From positions 682,001 to 746,000 of the forward strand of contig JAEUWY010000006.1 of assembly GCA_022059125.1 (NCBI GenBank): 64,000 nucleotides of DNA, read 5' to 3'. Origin of the DNA: Corynespora cassiicola (taxonomy: Eukaryota > Ascomycota > Dothideomycetes > Pleosporales > Corynesporascaceae). Positions within the stretch are counted from its first letter, which is position 1. Each line of letters begins with the position of its first letter. Below are positions 30,989-41,491 of the stretch, piece after piece. The notes beneath the pieces are model-generated. The model had not been told where the DNA came from, searched no databases, and saw only the letters and a program-made list of their open reading frames with translations. The position numbers and the translations under genes were made by a program.

Positions 30989-33900
30989 TCAGTTCCAGCC
31001 GAGAGAGTTTTCAGCCATGACGGGAGCCGAAATCTGTTGCGTTCGTACACTGCGGCCCTGACTGCTGCCACTTCCACGGCTTCCACGGCTATCGCGCCCA
31101 CCGGGCGTAGTAGACCTCCCGGGTCCGTTGCGAGCACCAGACATCCAGGTGGGGCCAGCGCCGCCCATGGAGCCATAAGTGAACCTGCTGGTGCTGGGAA
31201 CCGAGCTGGATCGCGAGTGAGACATTTTCTTGTTCCTGTACCTGCGAGCGACAAAGAACATGGCAGCTCCGTATGCGATTGCGCCCATGACGGCACCAGT
31301 GGCGATACCGGCGCTGGTGGGGTTGACCTTACGGCTAGCGCCCATGTCACCACCCATTGCACCGCCGTTTCCAGCGTTTCCACTAGCAGTGGGTGATTGA
31401 TCTCCCACTGGGCTTGAACCATCTGTGGGAGCCATGCCTGCAGGGAGAGGGAAGGCAGTGTTGACGAGATCAGTAAGAGCATTGACGGTCGCGTTCTTGT
31501 TGTGCCAGAATGGGTCAGGTGGGTTGCGCAACTGAGCCGCGAGAGTAGTGTTCAAATCCGCGGGGATCGTGAACAGCGCCAATGTGGTAACGAATCCAGA
31601 ATATGGAGTAGTGTCAAAAGGCTTGAGACCGTACATTTCAACCTGAGACAATGTGATGTTGAGGGCATCCGCAATGGCCATGGGCAAGAAGGTGAAGATC
31701 TGGTTACCACCGTCATTGGCGCAAACGAAGGGGTAGTTCAGGGGCCATTGGAAACCAATCTGGCCCAGGAACTTATCCTTGTCTACGCGGGGAAGCTTGC
31801 CACCTGGAGGCGTGATCATGTCAGGCAGATATCCAGGAATACCAGTCGAGGTCGGCGTTGAAGTCGGCGAAGGAGAGTTGGTGGCCTCCTGGATGATGCT
31901 TGTGCCGATGTTGTAGACGGTGTCGCTGTTGGTCGCTGTTGGCCTGGGAGAAGCGGGAGGAGCTTGGGTGGTGGTAGCAGGAGGCACCGGGAAGGGAATT
32001 GTGGCCTCATCAGTAGAGCTGCTGCTGGGAGCGGTGACGCTAGGCGCATTGGTAGGGGCTGTGATTCCAGAGCTGATGATACCAGAAGTTGAGGGAACTT
32101 CTGCCGTGGAGTTGCCAGAAGTCACAGGAGCACTAGTGGCAGGCGCGCTCGAAGGGGTCTCCTCAGAGGTTGGAATGGCCGTCTCGGTAGAACTGAAAGG
32201 GATGCTTGAGCCAGCAGTGGGAGTTGCTGTGCTGCCCGTTCCGCTAAAAGTACCAGACGAAGTGGGGAAAACGCCAGTGGAAGGAAGCGACGAGGGCGCA
32301 GACGACGGGTCAGATTGAATGGACGAGGAGTAGCCAGTGCTGTAGTCCGTCGTCAAAGATCCGGTGCCAGTAGGCAGCCCAGTGGTAATCTCGGTTGGCA
32401 AGCTCGAAGGAAGGCTGGACGGGAGCTCCGTGGGCTCCGAAGTAGGAATAGTGACAATAGAAGAAGAAGGGATGGTAGGAATACTAAGGGAGGGGGCCGT
32501 CGGGCCAACAGTAGGATCGGTAATGCCGACAGTCAAGCTGGAACTGGGGATGATACCAGTCGGGAGCAAGGTGTCGGATGGGGTGAGGCCGGAGGACACC
32601 TCGGACACGAGAGAAGACAGAACCGAGGACAGATCAGGCAGTCCGAGGGACTCACTCTGGCTCTCTGAAGCAGGAATCGATGTCGGCGCAGTTGGGTAAA
32701 GAGTCTCGGAGGTTCCAAAAGCAGTGGTAATACCAACAATGATGCCAGTGGATGTCGGAGTAGCAGAGATACCATCAGAGCCTGAGACCGTCTCGCTCGT
32801 GGGCAGGATAATGGTTTCTGGCAAGCCACCGGTAGAGCCAATAGGCTCAGAGGGGATCAGAGTAGAGATGGGAAGTTGTCCAGAGGACCCAGTAGGTAGG
32901 CTCAGCGGCAGCGAGGTAGGTTCAAGGATGGTCTCAGGCAATCCACCGGTGGAGCCAACTGGCAGGCTCAGTGGCAAAGACGTGGGCTCGAGAATCGTCT
33001 CAGGTAGTCCACCAGTGGAGCCAACGGGCAGGCTCAATGGCAAGGAGGTGGGCAGGACAATGGTCTCAGGCAGTCCGCCAGTGGAGCCAACGGGCAGGCT
33101 CAATGGCAGCGAAGTAGGCTCGAGAATCGTCTCGGGTAGTCCACCAGTGGAGCCAACGGGCAGGCTCAATGGCAGGGAGGTGGGCTGAAGAATCGTCTCA
33201 GGGAGTCCACCAGTGGAGCCAACAGGCAGGCTCAGTGGCAAAGACGTGGGCTGGAGGATAGTCTCAGGCAGACCGCCAGTAGACCCAGGCGAGGGAATGA
33301 TGAAGGGGCCCAAAATAGTAGATCCACCAGTAGAAGATTCTTTAGGAGCCGATGCCGACGGGGTGGGAGTGACAATAGTCTCCGGGAGGCCTCCCGTAGA
33401 ACCCACACCAGAGGACTCAGCAGGAGCAGAAGCATCTGGGGCCGAAGAAGGCAAAACGATGGAGGAGGGAACGCCTCCACTAGAGCCAATAGGCGACTGG
33501 GTGGGCTCCTGGATAGATGGCGGCAGATCCGTTGGCGTTAGAATGGAAGACGGGAGTCCACCGGTTGAGCCGACAATAGGCAGATCAGTGGGCAGAACAA
33601 TGGAAGAAGGAAGAATGCCAGTGGAGCCAAGGATGGGGAGATCAGTAGGCTGCACAATTGAGGACGGGAGACCTTCGGTCGAGCCGACAGCCGAGGACGA
33701 GGGCTGGACAATGGTCTCTGGCAATCCACCAGTCGAACCAGGTGCAGAGGACGGCTGGACAACCGTCTCAGGGAGACCACCGGTCGAAGCAGCCGCGGAA
33801 GAAGATGGCTGAACAATCGTCTCAGGGAGACCTCCAGAAGAAGCGGCTGCGGACGATGACGGCTGAACAATGGTCTCGGGAAGTCCGCCGGTAGAAGCAG

Positions 33901-35464
33901 CCGCGGAAGAAGATGGCTGAACAATCGTCTCAGGAAGTCCGCCGGTAGAAGCAGCCGCGGAAGAAGATGGCTGAACAATCGTCTCAGGAAGTCCTCCAGA
34001 AGAAGCGGCTGCGGACGATGACGGCTGAACAATGGTCTCGGGAAGTCCGCCGGTAGAAGCAGCCGCGGAAGAAGATGGCTGAACAATCGTCTCAGGGAGA
34101 CCTCCAGAAGAAGCGGCTGCGGACGATGACGGCTGAACAATGGTCTCGGGAAGTCCGCCGGTAGAAGCAGCCGCAGAAGACGATGGCTGGATGATCGTCT
34201 CGGGAAGTCCACCAGTCGAAGCGGTCGCCGAGCTCCTCTCCGTGCTAGACTCTGGTAGAGGCTGGGGAGAAGAAGATGGCTGGACAATCGTCTCTGGCAA
34301 GCCACCAGTCGATGCTACGGCAGACGAAGACGGCTCAGGCTCAGGAGATGGCTCAGGGCTGGAGGTAGGCGTAATGATCGTCTCTGGTAGTCCTCCGGTC
34401 GATCCCTGCCGCGGGGCAGATGAAGGCTCTGGGGAAGCTTCGGGGCTAGAAGTTGGCTGAAGAATAGTTTCCGGAAGTCCACCAGTAGAGCCCGCCTCGG
34501 GAGCGGAAGAGGGCTGCGTAGATGGCTCTGGCTCAGACGAAGGCTCAGGAGCTGAAGATGGAGCCGGAGCAGACGAAGACTCAGGAGCAGACGAAGGCTC
34601 AGGAGCAGACGAAGGCTCAGGAGCCGAAGATGGAGCCGGAGCAGACGAAGACTCAGGAGCCGAAGATGGAGCCGGAGCGGGGGAAGAACTTGGCTCTGGG
34701 CTCGAAGTCGGCTGGACGATCGTCTCTGGGAGTCCGCCGGTGGAACCCGCCTCTGGCGCAGACGAAGGCTCTGGCACAGGCTCTGAAGATGGCTCCGGGG
34801 AGGAAGAGGGAGCCGGAGGCGGGGACGGGGACGGAATGGGAGACGACGAAGGTACCGAGCTCGATGTCGGCTCAACAATGGTCTCAGGAAGACCCTCTGT
34901 CGAGCCAATCGGTGGGCTCGAGGGAGGCGAGGGAAGACTGGGCTCGCTGGGCTCCGAAGGCACTGGAATCGGTGGCTGCGGAGTGACGACGGTTGGAGCC
35001 GAGGAAGGGGCCGAGGAAGGTTCCGAGACCAGGTCGCTCGTCTCGAGTGCGCTCGAACTGGGCACTTGGGACGATGTGATCAAAAGATCAGAGGTGCTGA
35101 GAACATCTGGACTGCTGTTCACTTCCGACTTGGAGACTGAAGACGAATCTGAAGAGAAGCCGAACAATGTGGTCAAGAAGGAGGAGAAATCCGATGAGGT
35201 CTGTCGGGATGACAGCTCTGGGGTTTCGCTGGAATACAGAGTAGAAGATGTCGTCGTGGAGGCGGGCGCAGTCGTGTTTGTCACGATTTGCCGCTTGACC
35301 TGTCGCGGGAAGTAGTATCGAGGTCGGTCGAGGGTTTGCTGGGGGCCCGGTGCCGGCATGGCCTCGGCGGTTGTGAGCATCGGTCCCGAGCCAGACATGC
35401 TGGCGAGCAGCAAGGCTGCGGCCCAGATGGTGTTGGATCGCGGCATGTTTACTATTATCTTCAA
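30989..35464 (-). CDS. MSB2-like: Msb2/MsbA-like transmembrane mucin sensor with tandem repeats
   Basis: Msb2-type mucins are plasma-membrane osmo- and surface sensors upstream of Cdc42 and the filamentation and HOG MAPK pathways. It is a single exon of 1,491 codons; the second ATG (35446) places the hydrophobic signal peptide (IWAAALLLASMSG) at the very N-terminus and may be the true start. Residues about 45-1180 are Ser/Thr/Pro-rich, mostly repeats with the core GGLPETI. One array is of 18-aa units (DNA about 33.77-34.22 kb) and another of 22-aa units (about 32.87-33.27 kb). Residues about 1215-1350 match the conserved membrane-proximal domain of MsbA-type proteins: QIGFQWPLNYPFV, then YGLKPFDTTPYSGFVTTLAL. 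One membrane helix follows (AGIATGAVMGAIAYGAAMFFVA, split form, about 1387-1408). It ends in a basic, Gly/Ser/Arg-rich cytosolic tail of about 80 residues. Confidence 0.87.
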   Translation of the reverse strand: MKIIVNMPRSNTIWAAALLLASMSGSGPMLTTAEAMPAPGPQQTLDRPRYYFPRQVKRQIVTNTTAPASTTTSSTLYSSETPELSSRQTSSDFSSFLTTLFGFSSDSSSVSKSEVNSSPDVLSTSDLLITSSQVPSSSALETSDLVSEPSSAPSSAPTVVTPQPPIPVPSEPSEPSLPSPPSSPPIGSTEGLPETIVEPTSSSVPSSSPIPSPSPPPAPSSSPEPSSEPVPEPSSAPEAGSTGGLPETIVQPTSSPEPSSSPAPAPSSAPESSSAPAPSSAPEPSSAPEPSSAPESSSAPAPSSAPEPSSEPEPSTQPSSAPEAGSTGGLPETILQPTSSPEASPEPSSAPRQGSTGGLPETIITPTSSPEPSPEPEPSSSAVASTGGLPETIVQPSSSPQPLPESSTERSSATASTGGLPETIIQPSSSAAASTGGLPETIVQPSSSAAASSGGLPETIVQPSSSAAASTGGLPETIVQPSSSAAASSGGLPETIVQPSSSAAASTGGLPETIVQPSSSAAASTGGLPETIVQPSSSAAASSGGLPETIVQPSSSAAASTGGLPETVVQPSSAPGSTGGLPETIVQPSSSAVGSTEGLPSSIVQPTDLPILGSTGILPSSIVLPTDLPIVGSTGGLPSSILTPTDLPPSIQEPTQSPIGSSGGVPSSIVLPSSAPDASAPAESSGVGSTGGLPETIVTPTPSASAPKESSTGGSTILGPFIIPSPGSTGGLPETILQPTSLPLSLPVGSTGGLPETILQPTSLPLSLPVGSTGGLPETILEPTSLPLSLPVGSTGGLPETIVLPTSLPLSLPVGSTGGLPETILEPTSLPLSLPVGSTGGLPETILEPTSLPLSLPTGSSGQLPISTLIPSEPIGSTGGLPETIILPTSETVSGSDGISATPTSTGIIVGITTAFGTSETLYPTAPTSIPASESQSESLGLPDLSSVLSSLVSEVSSGLTPSDTLLPTGIIPSSSLTVGITDPTVGPTAPSLSIPTIPSSSIVTIPTSEPTELPSSLPSSLPTEITTGLPTGTGSLTTDYSTGYSSSIQSDPSSAPSSLPSTGVFPTSSGTFSGTGSTATPTAGSSIPFSSTETAIPTSEETPSSAPATSAPVTSGNSTAEVPSTSGIISSGITAPTNAPSVTAPSSSSTDEATIPFPVPPATTTQAPPASPRPTATNSDTVYNIGTSIIQEATNSPSPTSTPTSTGIPGYLPDMITPPGGKLPRVDKDKFLGQIGFQWPLNYPFVCANDGGNQIFTFLPMAIADALNITLSQVEMYGLKPFDTTPYSGFVTTLALFTIPADLNTTLAAQLRNPPDPFWHNKNATVNALTDLVNTAFPLPAGMAPTDGSSPVGDQSPTASGNAGNGGAMGGDMGASRKVNPTSAGIATGAVMGAIAYGAAMFFVARRYRNKKMSHSRSSSVPSTSRFTYGSMGGAGPTWMSGARNGPGRSTTPGGRDSRGSRGSGSSQGRSVRTQQISAPVMAENSLGWN
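32870..33270 (-). repeat. 66-bp tandem repeat array in the mucin gene
   Basis: Six in-frame copies of a 22-residue unit (core GGLPETILEPTSLPLSLP with L/V and Q/E/L variants) are read directly. The copies differ at synonymous and few non-synonymous positions, so the array is young or kept uniform by recombination. Confidence 0.85.
33770..34215 (-). repeat. 54-bp tandem repeat array in the mucin gene
   Basis: Eight in-frame copies of an 18-residue unit (GGLPETIVQPSSSAAAS with T/S alternation after the last S) are read directly. Several neighbouring copies are nearly identical at the DNA level. Confidence 0.88.
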
Positions 35465-37210
35465 CCAACAAAGATCCCAATTATATCCCAGTTGTCAGAT
35501 TCCAAGCCTCGGGTCGGAGATCTAAACGGTCAGAAGATTTGCGCTCCCAATTCCTAGAGGAGACATACGGTTGGGGTAGGTTTTTAAACGAGTGTAATTG
35601 ACGCTTAATGCGCAAAAAGGAATGGACCTCGATCGACGATTAGCCACGCGCAACTAGCAATTCGTCGATCCAACTCACTAGGTAGACAGAGCACCTAAAT
35701 ACAGAGCCGACGCTCCTGGCAGAGTCGAAATATCGTCGTCGCGAGGAGAGCTTTTTTGCCTCTGTCGGCCTATGCCGTCATGTTTGACCAGATCCGTATC
35801 CAAGAATCGCGTTTATGGCAGTCTTGCACCAACAATAGCACGGGCGGGAGCTGCGACAAAGGAGGGAGCCGCAAAAACGTCCGTCTCAAAGAGTCCGACC
35901 CCGGTGGCTGGAGCGTCCACGTAACAACAAAGACGTGGGATCAGGTACCGTGCGCTGGCTGGCGATGGGGCGTTGCGATGCTTTGTCCCAGAAAGGCGGG
36001 ATCACAGCGCACGTCGCGGACGAGTCAGGTGAGGCGGTTTTGACTAGCGGAGCGGTGCTGGCGTTGTACGGAAAACGAGCGACGGCAAAAGCGAGCAGAG
36101 GGCGGCGGGTCGGATTACAGGCGACTGATTACACGGCGACGGGAGGTCGATGGGGGGGGTTGGGGTCTAACGAGGGGTCGTGATTCGGAGAATCGTTGCA
36201 AGGAGCGTGGGCCCAAGGGCTGGAGGAGCGAGGTGTTCGGTGGGCGGGTGGTGGTGGTGGGCCGGGAGCGTGTCTGGGTCGGGCGGCTTCTGTGGGAGAC
36301 TGCGACGGCGGTGGTGCGCGCTGCGGGAGTCTATGACAAGCGGCGGTCCGGTCGAGAATTGTCAAGCGGAGGGGAGAGATGGGAGGGTGAAGGGTGGCGG
36401 GCGTGGTGGTGATGGTAAGGGTAAGAAGGAAGGAAGGAAGTGGCCAGGGCGGTGGTACAGGAGCCGGTGCCGGTGCCAGTGCCAGTGCAGGTGCGCCCAG
36501 GCGTGGGTGCTGGCGGGAGAGTCACGGCCAAAACGACGGCGACCAAATTGCGCGCCGGGGCAGGGCAGGGAAGGCAGGGGAGCGGCGGAAAGTGGATAAG
36601 CTGGCAGCAGGACGAGTGGTCGCTAACAGGGCTCCCTGCAGCCCAGCCGTGCCTTGCGGAGGCGTCGAGGTTCGCTCTTCATCAAACGGACGCCTCGATC
36701 GGGGCCACGCACAAGAAAGGGGAGAATTTCGGAGCACGGGTTTCCTTTCTTTTCGATAGCGCTCGGCAAAAATAGACGGGCGCTTGGGTTGGGTCGGTTC
36801 CTGCACGACGCGAAGCGTGACCTCGAGGCCGGCGATCAATTGAGGAACTGAGTTTGGCGGCGGGCTGGAGGGCTAACGTCGCAACGTGGGCGGGCGGGCT
36901 GGCGAGTCCTGAGGCAGAGAGGGCAGCGGGCAGAGGGCAGCGCGCAGCGTGCAGCGCGCCGCGGGCAGTCTCTTCTGGGGCCCGCCGGCTGCATCACGGG
37001 CGACGCTGGATAGATTGCGGCCGACGAGGCCTCCATGTTTCGCGGAGGCTGTGTCTACACTGCAGCCAGGGGCCCGGGCATGGATAGCCCTGCGCGCGAG
37101 GCAGCGGCGACCCAGGGCGGCCAAGGGCGACCGAGCAAACACGCGCAACGCAACCGCACCGCAGCGCCGCCATCCTCGCCAGGTCCCAGTTCGCAGGAGC
37201 GCCGCGGGGA

Positions 37211-37257
37211 GCAGCAGGAGCAGCAGCAGCAACAGCAGCAACAGCAGCAGGAGCAGG
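37211..37257. repeat. CAG/CAA-rich trinucleotide run
   Basis: About fifteen CAG, CAA and GAG triplets are read directly. In one + frame they would encode a glutamine run, but the surrounding open frame has no recognisable protein, so coding is not claimed. Confidence 0.85.
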
Positions 37258-37488
37258 TTGCGTGCTTCGCCGGCCGTGCGCCGCCATTGGCATCTGTCAC
37301 GTCTGCACAGCACACGCACTCGCACTCGCGCGTCTGCATTCCAAGGCTCGCAGCCTCGCTGACGGGCGCTGACTTGCGCCTCGCTCCCATCGGCTTTCAA
37401 CGACGTGTTGGTTCTCCAGAGGGGGAGCAGAGGCAGTTGGGGGCAGGCTCGGGCCAATCAGGACACGGGACGCGTACCGGCGCCCCTG

Positions 37489-37504
37489 CCCCCCCCCCCC
37501 CCCC
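37489..37504. repeat. 16-base C homopolymer
   Basis: A run of 16 C is read directly; its length could vary or be a sequencing artefact. Confidence 0.8.
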
Positions 37505-40500
37505 TCCCTTCCAGGGCCCTTCATTTCGGGAAGGAGCCACTCTCGGGCATCACCTTCTGGACGCACCGGTCCATGAGGGCACACCACACACAGACCCTCT
37601 GCACACAACGCTCTTGCCTTGTCCCGCCGTCCCGCAGCCCGCCAGCCAGCAGAGCCAGCCCTGGGGCGTCCAGCCCGCCTGTGCCTGCTGTGCCCGCCTG
37701 TGCCTCTGCTCTCGCCGTGCCCACCGACACCCTCGCTGCGCGTTTATATGACCCTTTTGATTGCCCTCATCCCCCTCCCTGCCGCCCGCGCAACCGCGCA
37801 AATGAGCCCGCTCGGCACGCTGCTGCGTCGCTTTATTGCCATGCAGCCGAGTCTTCGGCCTGTGCACTCTCCCACCTGCTCTAGCCGTCCGCCAACACGA
37901 CCTCGTGGGCAGCGCGACGCCCGCTTAGCACGCGTTTATTTCCGACCGCGAGCAAACCGAGCAACTCTGTCGTCCATCAATATATCGATTCTGCTGCGCC
38001 GTTGACTCTTGTCCATGCTGACTGCAGCGACCTCCCCTCTGGCCCACGCACGCCGCCCACTCGTGCCGAGCCAGACACCATGTGACGAGCCTGGCAGTCC
38101 GGTAGCCACGGCCCACGCCTACTGCGCTTGTGCCTCAGGAGACGAGACGAACGAACCTCAGCGCCCTCCAAACTCGCCTGCTCGCCTCCTGTCTGTGCCA
38201 CGCCCTGCGACCGCGATTGCGGATTCTGGACCTCGACTGGGAGCGTTGTCACGGCCACCGATCCATCATCTTGCAGCCTTTGATTGTTGTTACTCATCTC
38301 CCTCGCTGGCTGTTCCACTTTTTTCATTTCCTTTGCTCCGCCCGAACAGGCGTTGGAAGCACCAAAGCTCAGCTCTCGCCTTGGTACACGTCCACCTCAT
38401 GTTTCGTCTCCTAGCTCCAGCTGCTGTCCCCCTCTCCCTCTCCCAGGATATCGCCTTCTCTCCCTCCCTCCCTCGAGCCGGTGCCCGTGGCCCCATCGTG
38501 ACTATATCCCCGTCACGCATGGAACTGCTTGTTTTCGAATAGCCGTAATGGACACGGGGCGCGGGAATTATCTTTCCAAAGGATGGCGCCACGGCCGCCG
38601 CACAGCCACCGAACGTCGAATTAGCAACGGCTAGGCCAGACTTCGTGTAATCGTCCGCCCACCTGAGCGCCCTCCCTGAGGCCACTGTTGGGCTTACTCC
38701 CTACAAGTCTTGCTACTCACCGCGACTAACCCATTTGCTTGTTCGGCACACAGGCTACCCTTGCGCCCACACCATCACCTCTTGCTGCTACCAGATCTAC
38801 CGTTTCATCGCACCTTTTGTTTTCCATTTCATCTACCGCTTTCTCGTCTATCGTTTCATGTCCAACTGCCCAGTCTATTGTTTCATGCCTAGATATCTAA
38901 ACTGTCCAAGGGCCGGCCTCTCTTTTCTACTCGACAACCACCTTCTATGGCTTCTTCGTTTCCTACCATCTTCTTGCCAGGTCTATTTTCAGATGGTGTC
39001 GCTGGAACACCACTAGAGACCTCAGTAGCACACGAGGAGCACGGCTTGGCATCGGCCCCTCTGGAAGCCAGCTGCAGGCTGTGTCTACCCCTCTCTCCAA
39101 TGGCCTCAAAAAGCCTTTGCTGGTCATGGAGGCATACGCAAGGCTCCCCTCTTCGCCGTCACCAGCTCCGTCTACACGCCAATCCCATCTTCCCACGTGA
39201 AACAGTCGCGTCATCCCAGCTGTCCATCATCGCGTGGCATTCTTGGGACTTGGATTGTTGGCCAACGTCACCTTCTCCTGCCAGACTGTCAATCAGCTTG
39301 CCACAGAGGCGGTCATGTACGCTTGAACTATCCATCTCGCCAATGGGCATATATGAGCATGTTACCGCCAAGCTATCGTACCACCCCGTACTACCCGGCG
39401 GCAGCCAATGATGCCCAAAGTCTTTTCACACCTTGACTGCAACCCCTGACTTCAGAGCAAAGCCTCCAGAGATCTGGTGCTGGTGCTAGTCTCGGGGCAG
39501 TCTCTTACAAAAATCGGCGACTCCACGTCCAAGCCACCCGAGTATCCCACTGTGCTGGCCATCATTTGAAGGGAATTTGGCAGTATGGAGACACACCTTT
39601 GCTATGATGATATCACCTTGTTCTCAAGATGTTATCTCATCCACAGGGTGGCCAAGACAGTTGGGCACAAGGAGCTGTGGGTAAGTCGTCACTTACCACT
39701 CGCCTTGAGTGACGTCCACGTCCAAGGTCACGGGGCAGAAAGAAACATTATGCTGCATGAAAGTTTTGAAACCTGACCACTATACCGAAAACCAGCTGAG
39801 CCAGTCGGCTGCTTTACCACTGGATTGTTACAGCCCATCACTCGAGCCGGCTTATCATATTCGCCTTTCTCTGCCTTGACCCATCGCCATAGGATGAGTC
39901 GTGTATTCTTTATTTTCTGCCTGAGGGTATCGCTAATCTTCTGCCTTGTTCCATGTTTTGTTTGCTGCTGTCAGTGTCACGTCCAATCCCAAGCCCTACT
40001 AGCTAGCGACGAAACACATGGTGCCTCACCACCACTGTTAACCAGAGCCAGGCTTGTAGATCTTCCCAAGCCTGCATTGCTCCCGTCGTCACTACTCCAC
40101 TTTAGGCGTTCATGCAGATTCAACGACCCGCAACAGATCCCCACGCTCCGCTCAACAGCTTGGCGACAGCTGCTTAACCCCAAGGCCCTTGCAATGATGA
40201 AACAGTAGGATATAGTATGGTGAGCGCGAGCATAACTTCTTGATTGTGCCTGGATTGGTGCGACGCAGTTGCCGTCGTGCTTATCTGGTTCGCCAGGGAC
40301 CGAAGTAGGCCCAGAAAGTTCAGCAGCGCATACAAAGTTCGACTGCTTCGGCTTCGCTCGCAGGACGCAAGGTTTATGCGCCAGAGAGTTCGTAAAATGC
40401 CCGAATCAGAATTTGTCACGCTTTTGTGAAAGAAACGCGCCATCATGTTTCGCTGACGGAACACGAGCTTCTGCGGACTTTGCACCCCAGCTGTCCGCTT

Positions 40501-41475
40501 CCATGCGCACTTCTCGAACGGGACCCCGCATCTTGCGGTATTCCGAAGGCCTGGATACTCTGATGTCTGACCGCTTGCTGAGAAGAGATAGAGTTATAAG
40601 TCTTGGAAGAGATCCATATGCTAGCGTGTCGCAACGCCCGCTATCAGCAACCTATGTCGTTCTGCTCCATTTGACGCTGACATCTCAGCTAAGGCTGGCT
40701 CCAGATCTCTCATTCGCCCTGTCACCCTCAGAAATAGACTACCGTGGCTGCAGTCATACTCCAAGTCAGATCCTTATTTTCTGGACCAGACGTTGAGGAC
40801 AGTTGTACAATGGCGCGCGGCCGGCATATCTTCCGAGACCAGAGTGAGGCCCGCTGAGGCAGCCCCAACGGTCCGCTGACAGATGAAAGAAGGGTATTGC
40901 GACAGCATTGCGCCTCTTCCGATGCGGAAGAGCCTGCTGCCCAGCCTTGCCGGAAAACGATTACCAGTAGAATAGCACCGAGCAAATGCGCTTCTTCTTG
41001 AAGGCTTATTGTATTATAGCCAGGCTGTATAGTACTATCACTGCTATTCCTTTCGGTCGGCGGTCCAGCGTACAAAAAGAAATAACTAATAACACCGCCA
41101 ATGCTTAGTTGACAAAATTATTTTGCTGACTTGTATCACTGCATTATAATCGAGTCATTGCGGCTGCATGTATTCCGAGACCTCGTTCACCCATTCAAGG
41201 ATCGTACTCCCACATACTCCCACATAGAACCCCATCCCCAACAACCGCAACTCCGCCAGAAAGACCGTCTGATAATCGCTGTACCATTCCGGCGACTCGC
41301 TTGCCCCAAGCCTCAAGCCTCAAGCCTCCCAAAGCCGATCCCCTCACCAGAACAGAAGATCCCCAAGCCACCACATGGTGCGCGCACAAGGCTACATATT
41401 GAGATCACCATCCCTCGACGCACGCACATGAACACACACACCCACACACCTCGTCTACCAACCTTATCCCTCCCT

Positions 41476-41491
41476 CCCCCCCCCCCCCCCC
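41476..41491. repeat. 16-base C homopolymer
   Basis: A second run of 16 C, in a CT-rich and CA-rich stretch, has the same length caveat. Confidence 0.8.

Noticed and set aside
32870..34215. CRISPR-like regularly spaced repeats
   Set aside because: The units are contiguous in-frame coding repeats in a eukaryotic mucin gene with no spacers.
33538..34305. 255-codon leucine/arginine-rich frame overlapping the mucin repeats
   Set aside because: It is a shadow of the tandem array in another frame of the same strand; its periodicity follows the repeat unit.
37035..37751. 238-codon open frame with a glutamine run
   Set aside because: It passes through the CAG run and the 16-base C tract. Composition is low complexity, competing minus-strand frames are equally long, and there is no homology by eye.
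38947..39436. overlapping frames resembling a protein in 40-60 codon pieces
   Set aside because: Pieces in different frames cannot be joined by convincing splice sites. They are noted under the gene-free region, not called.
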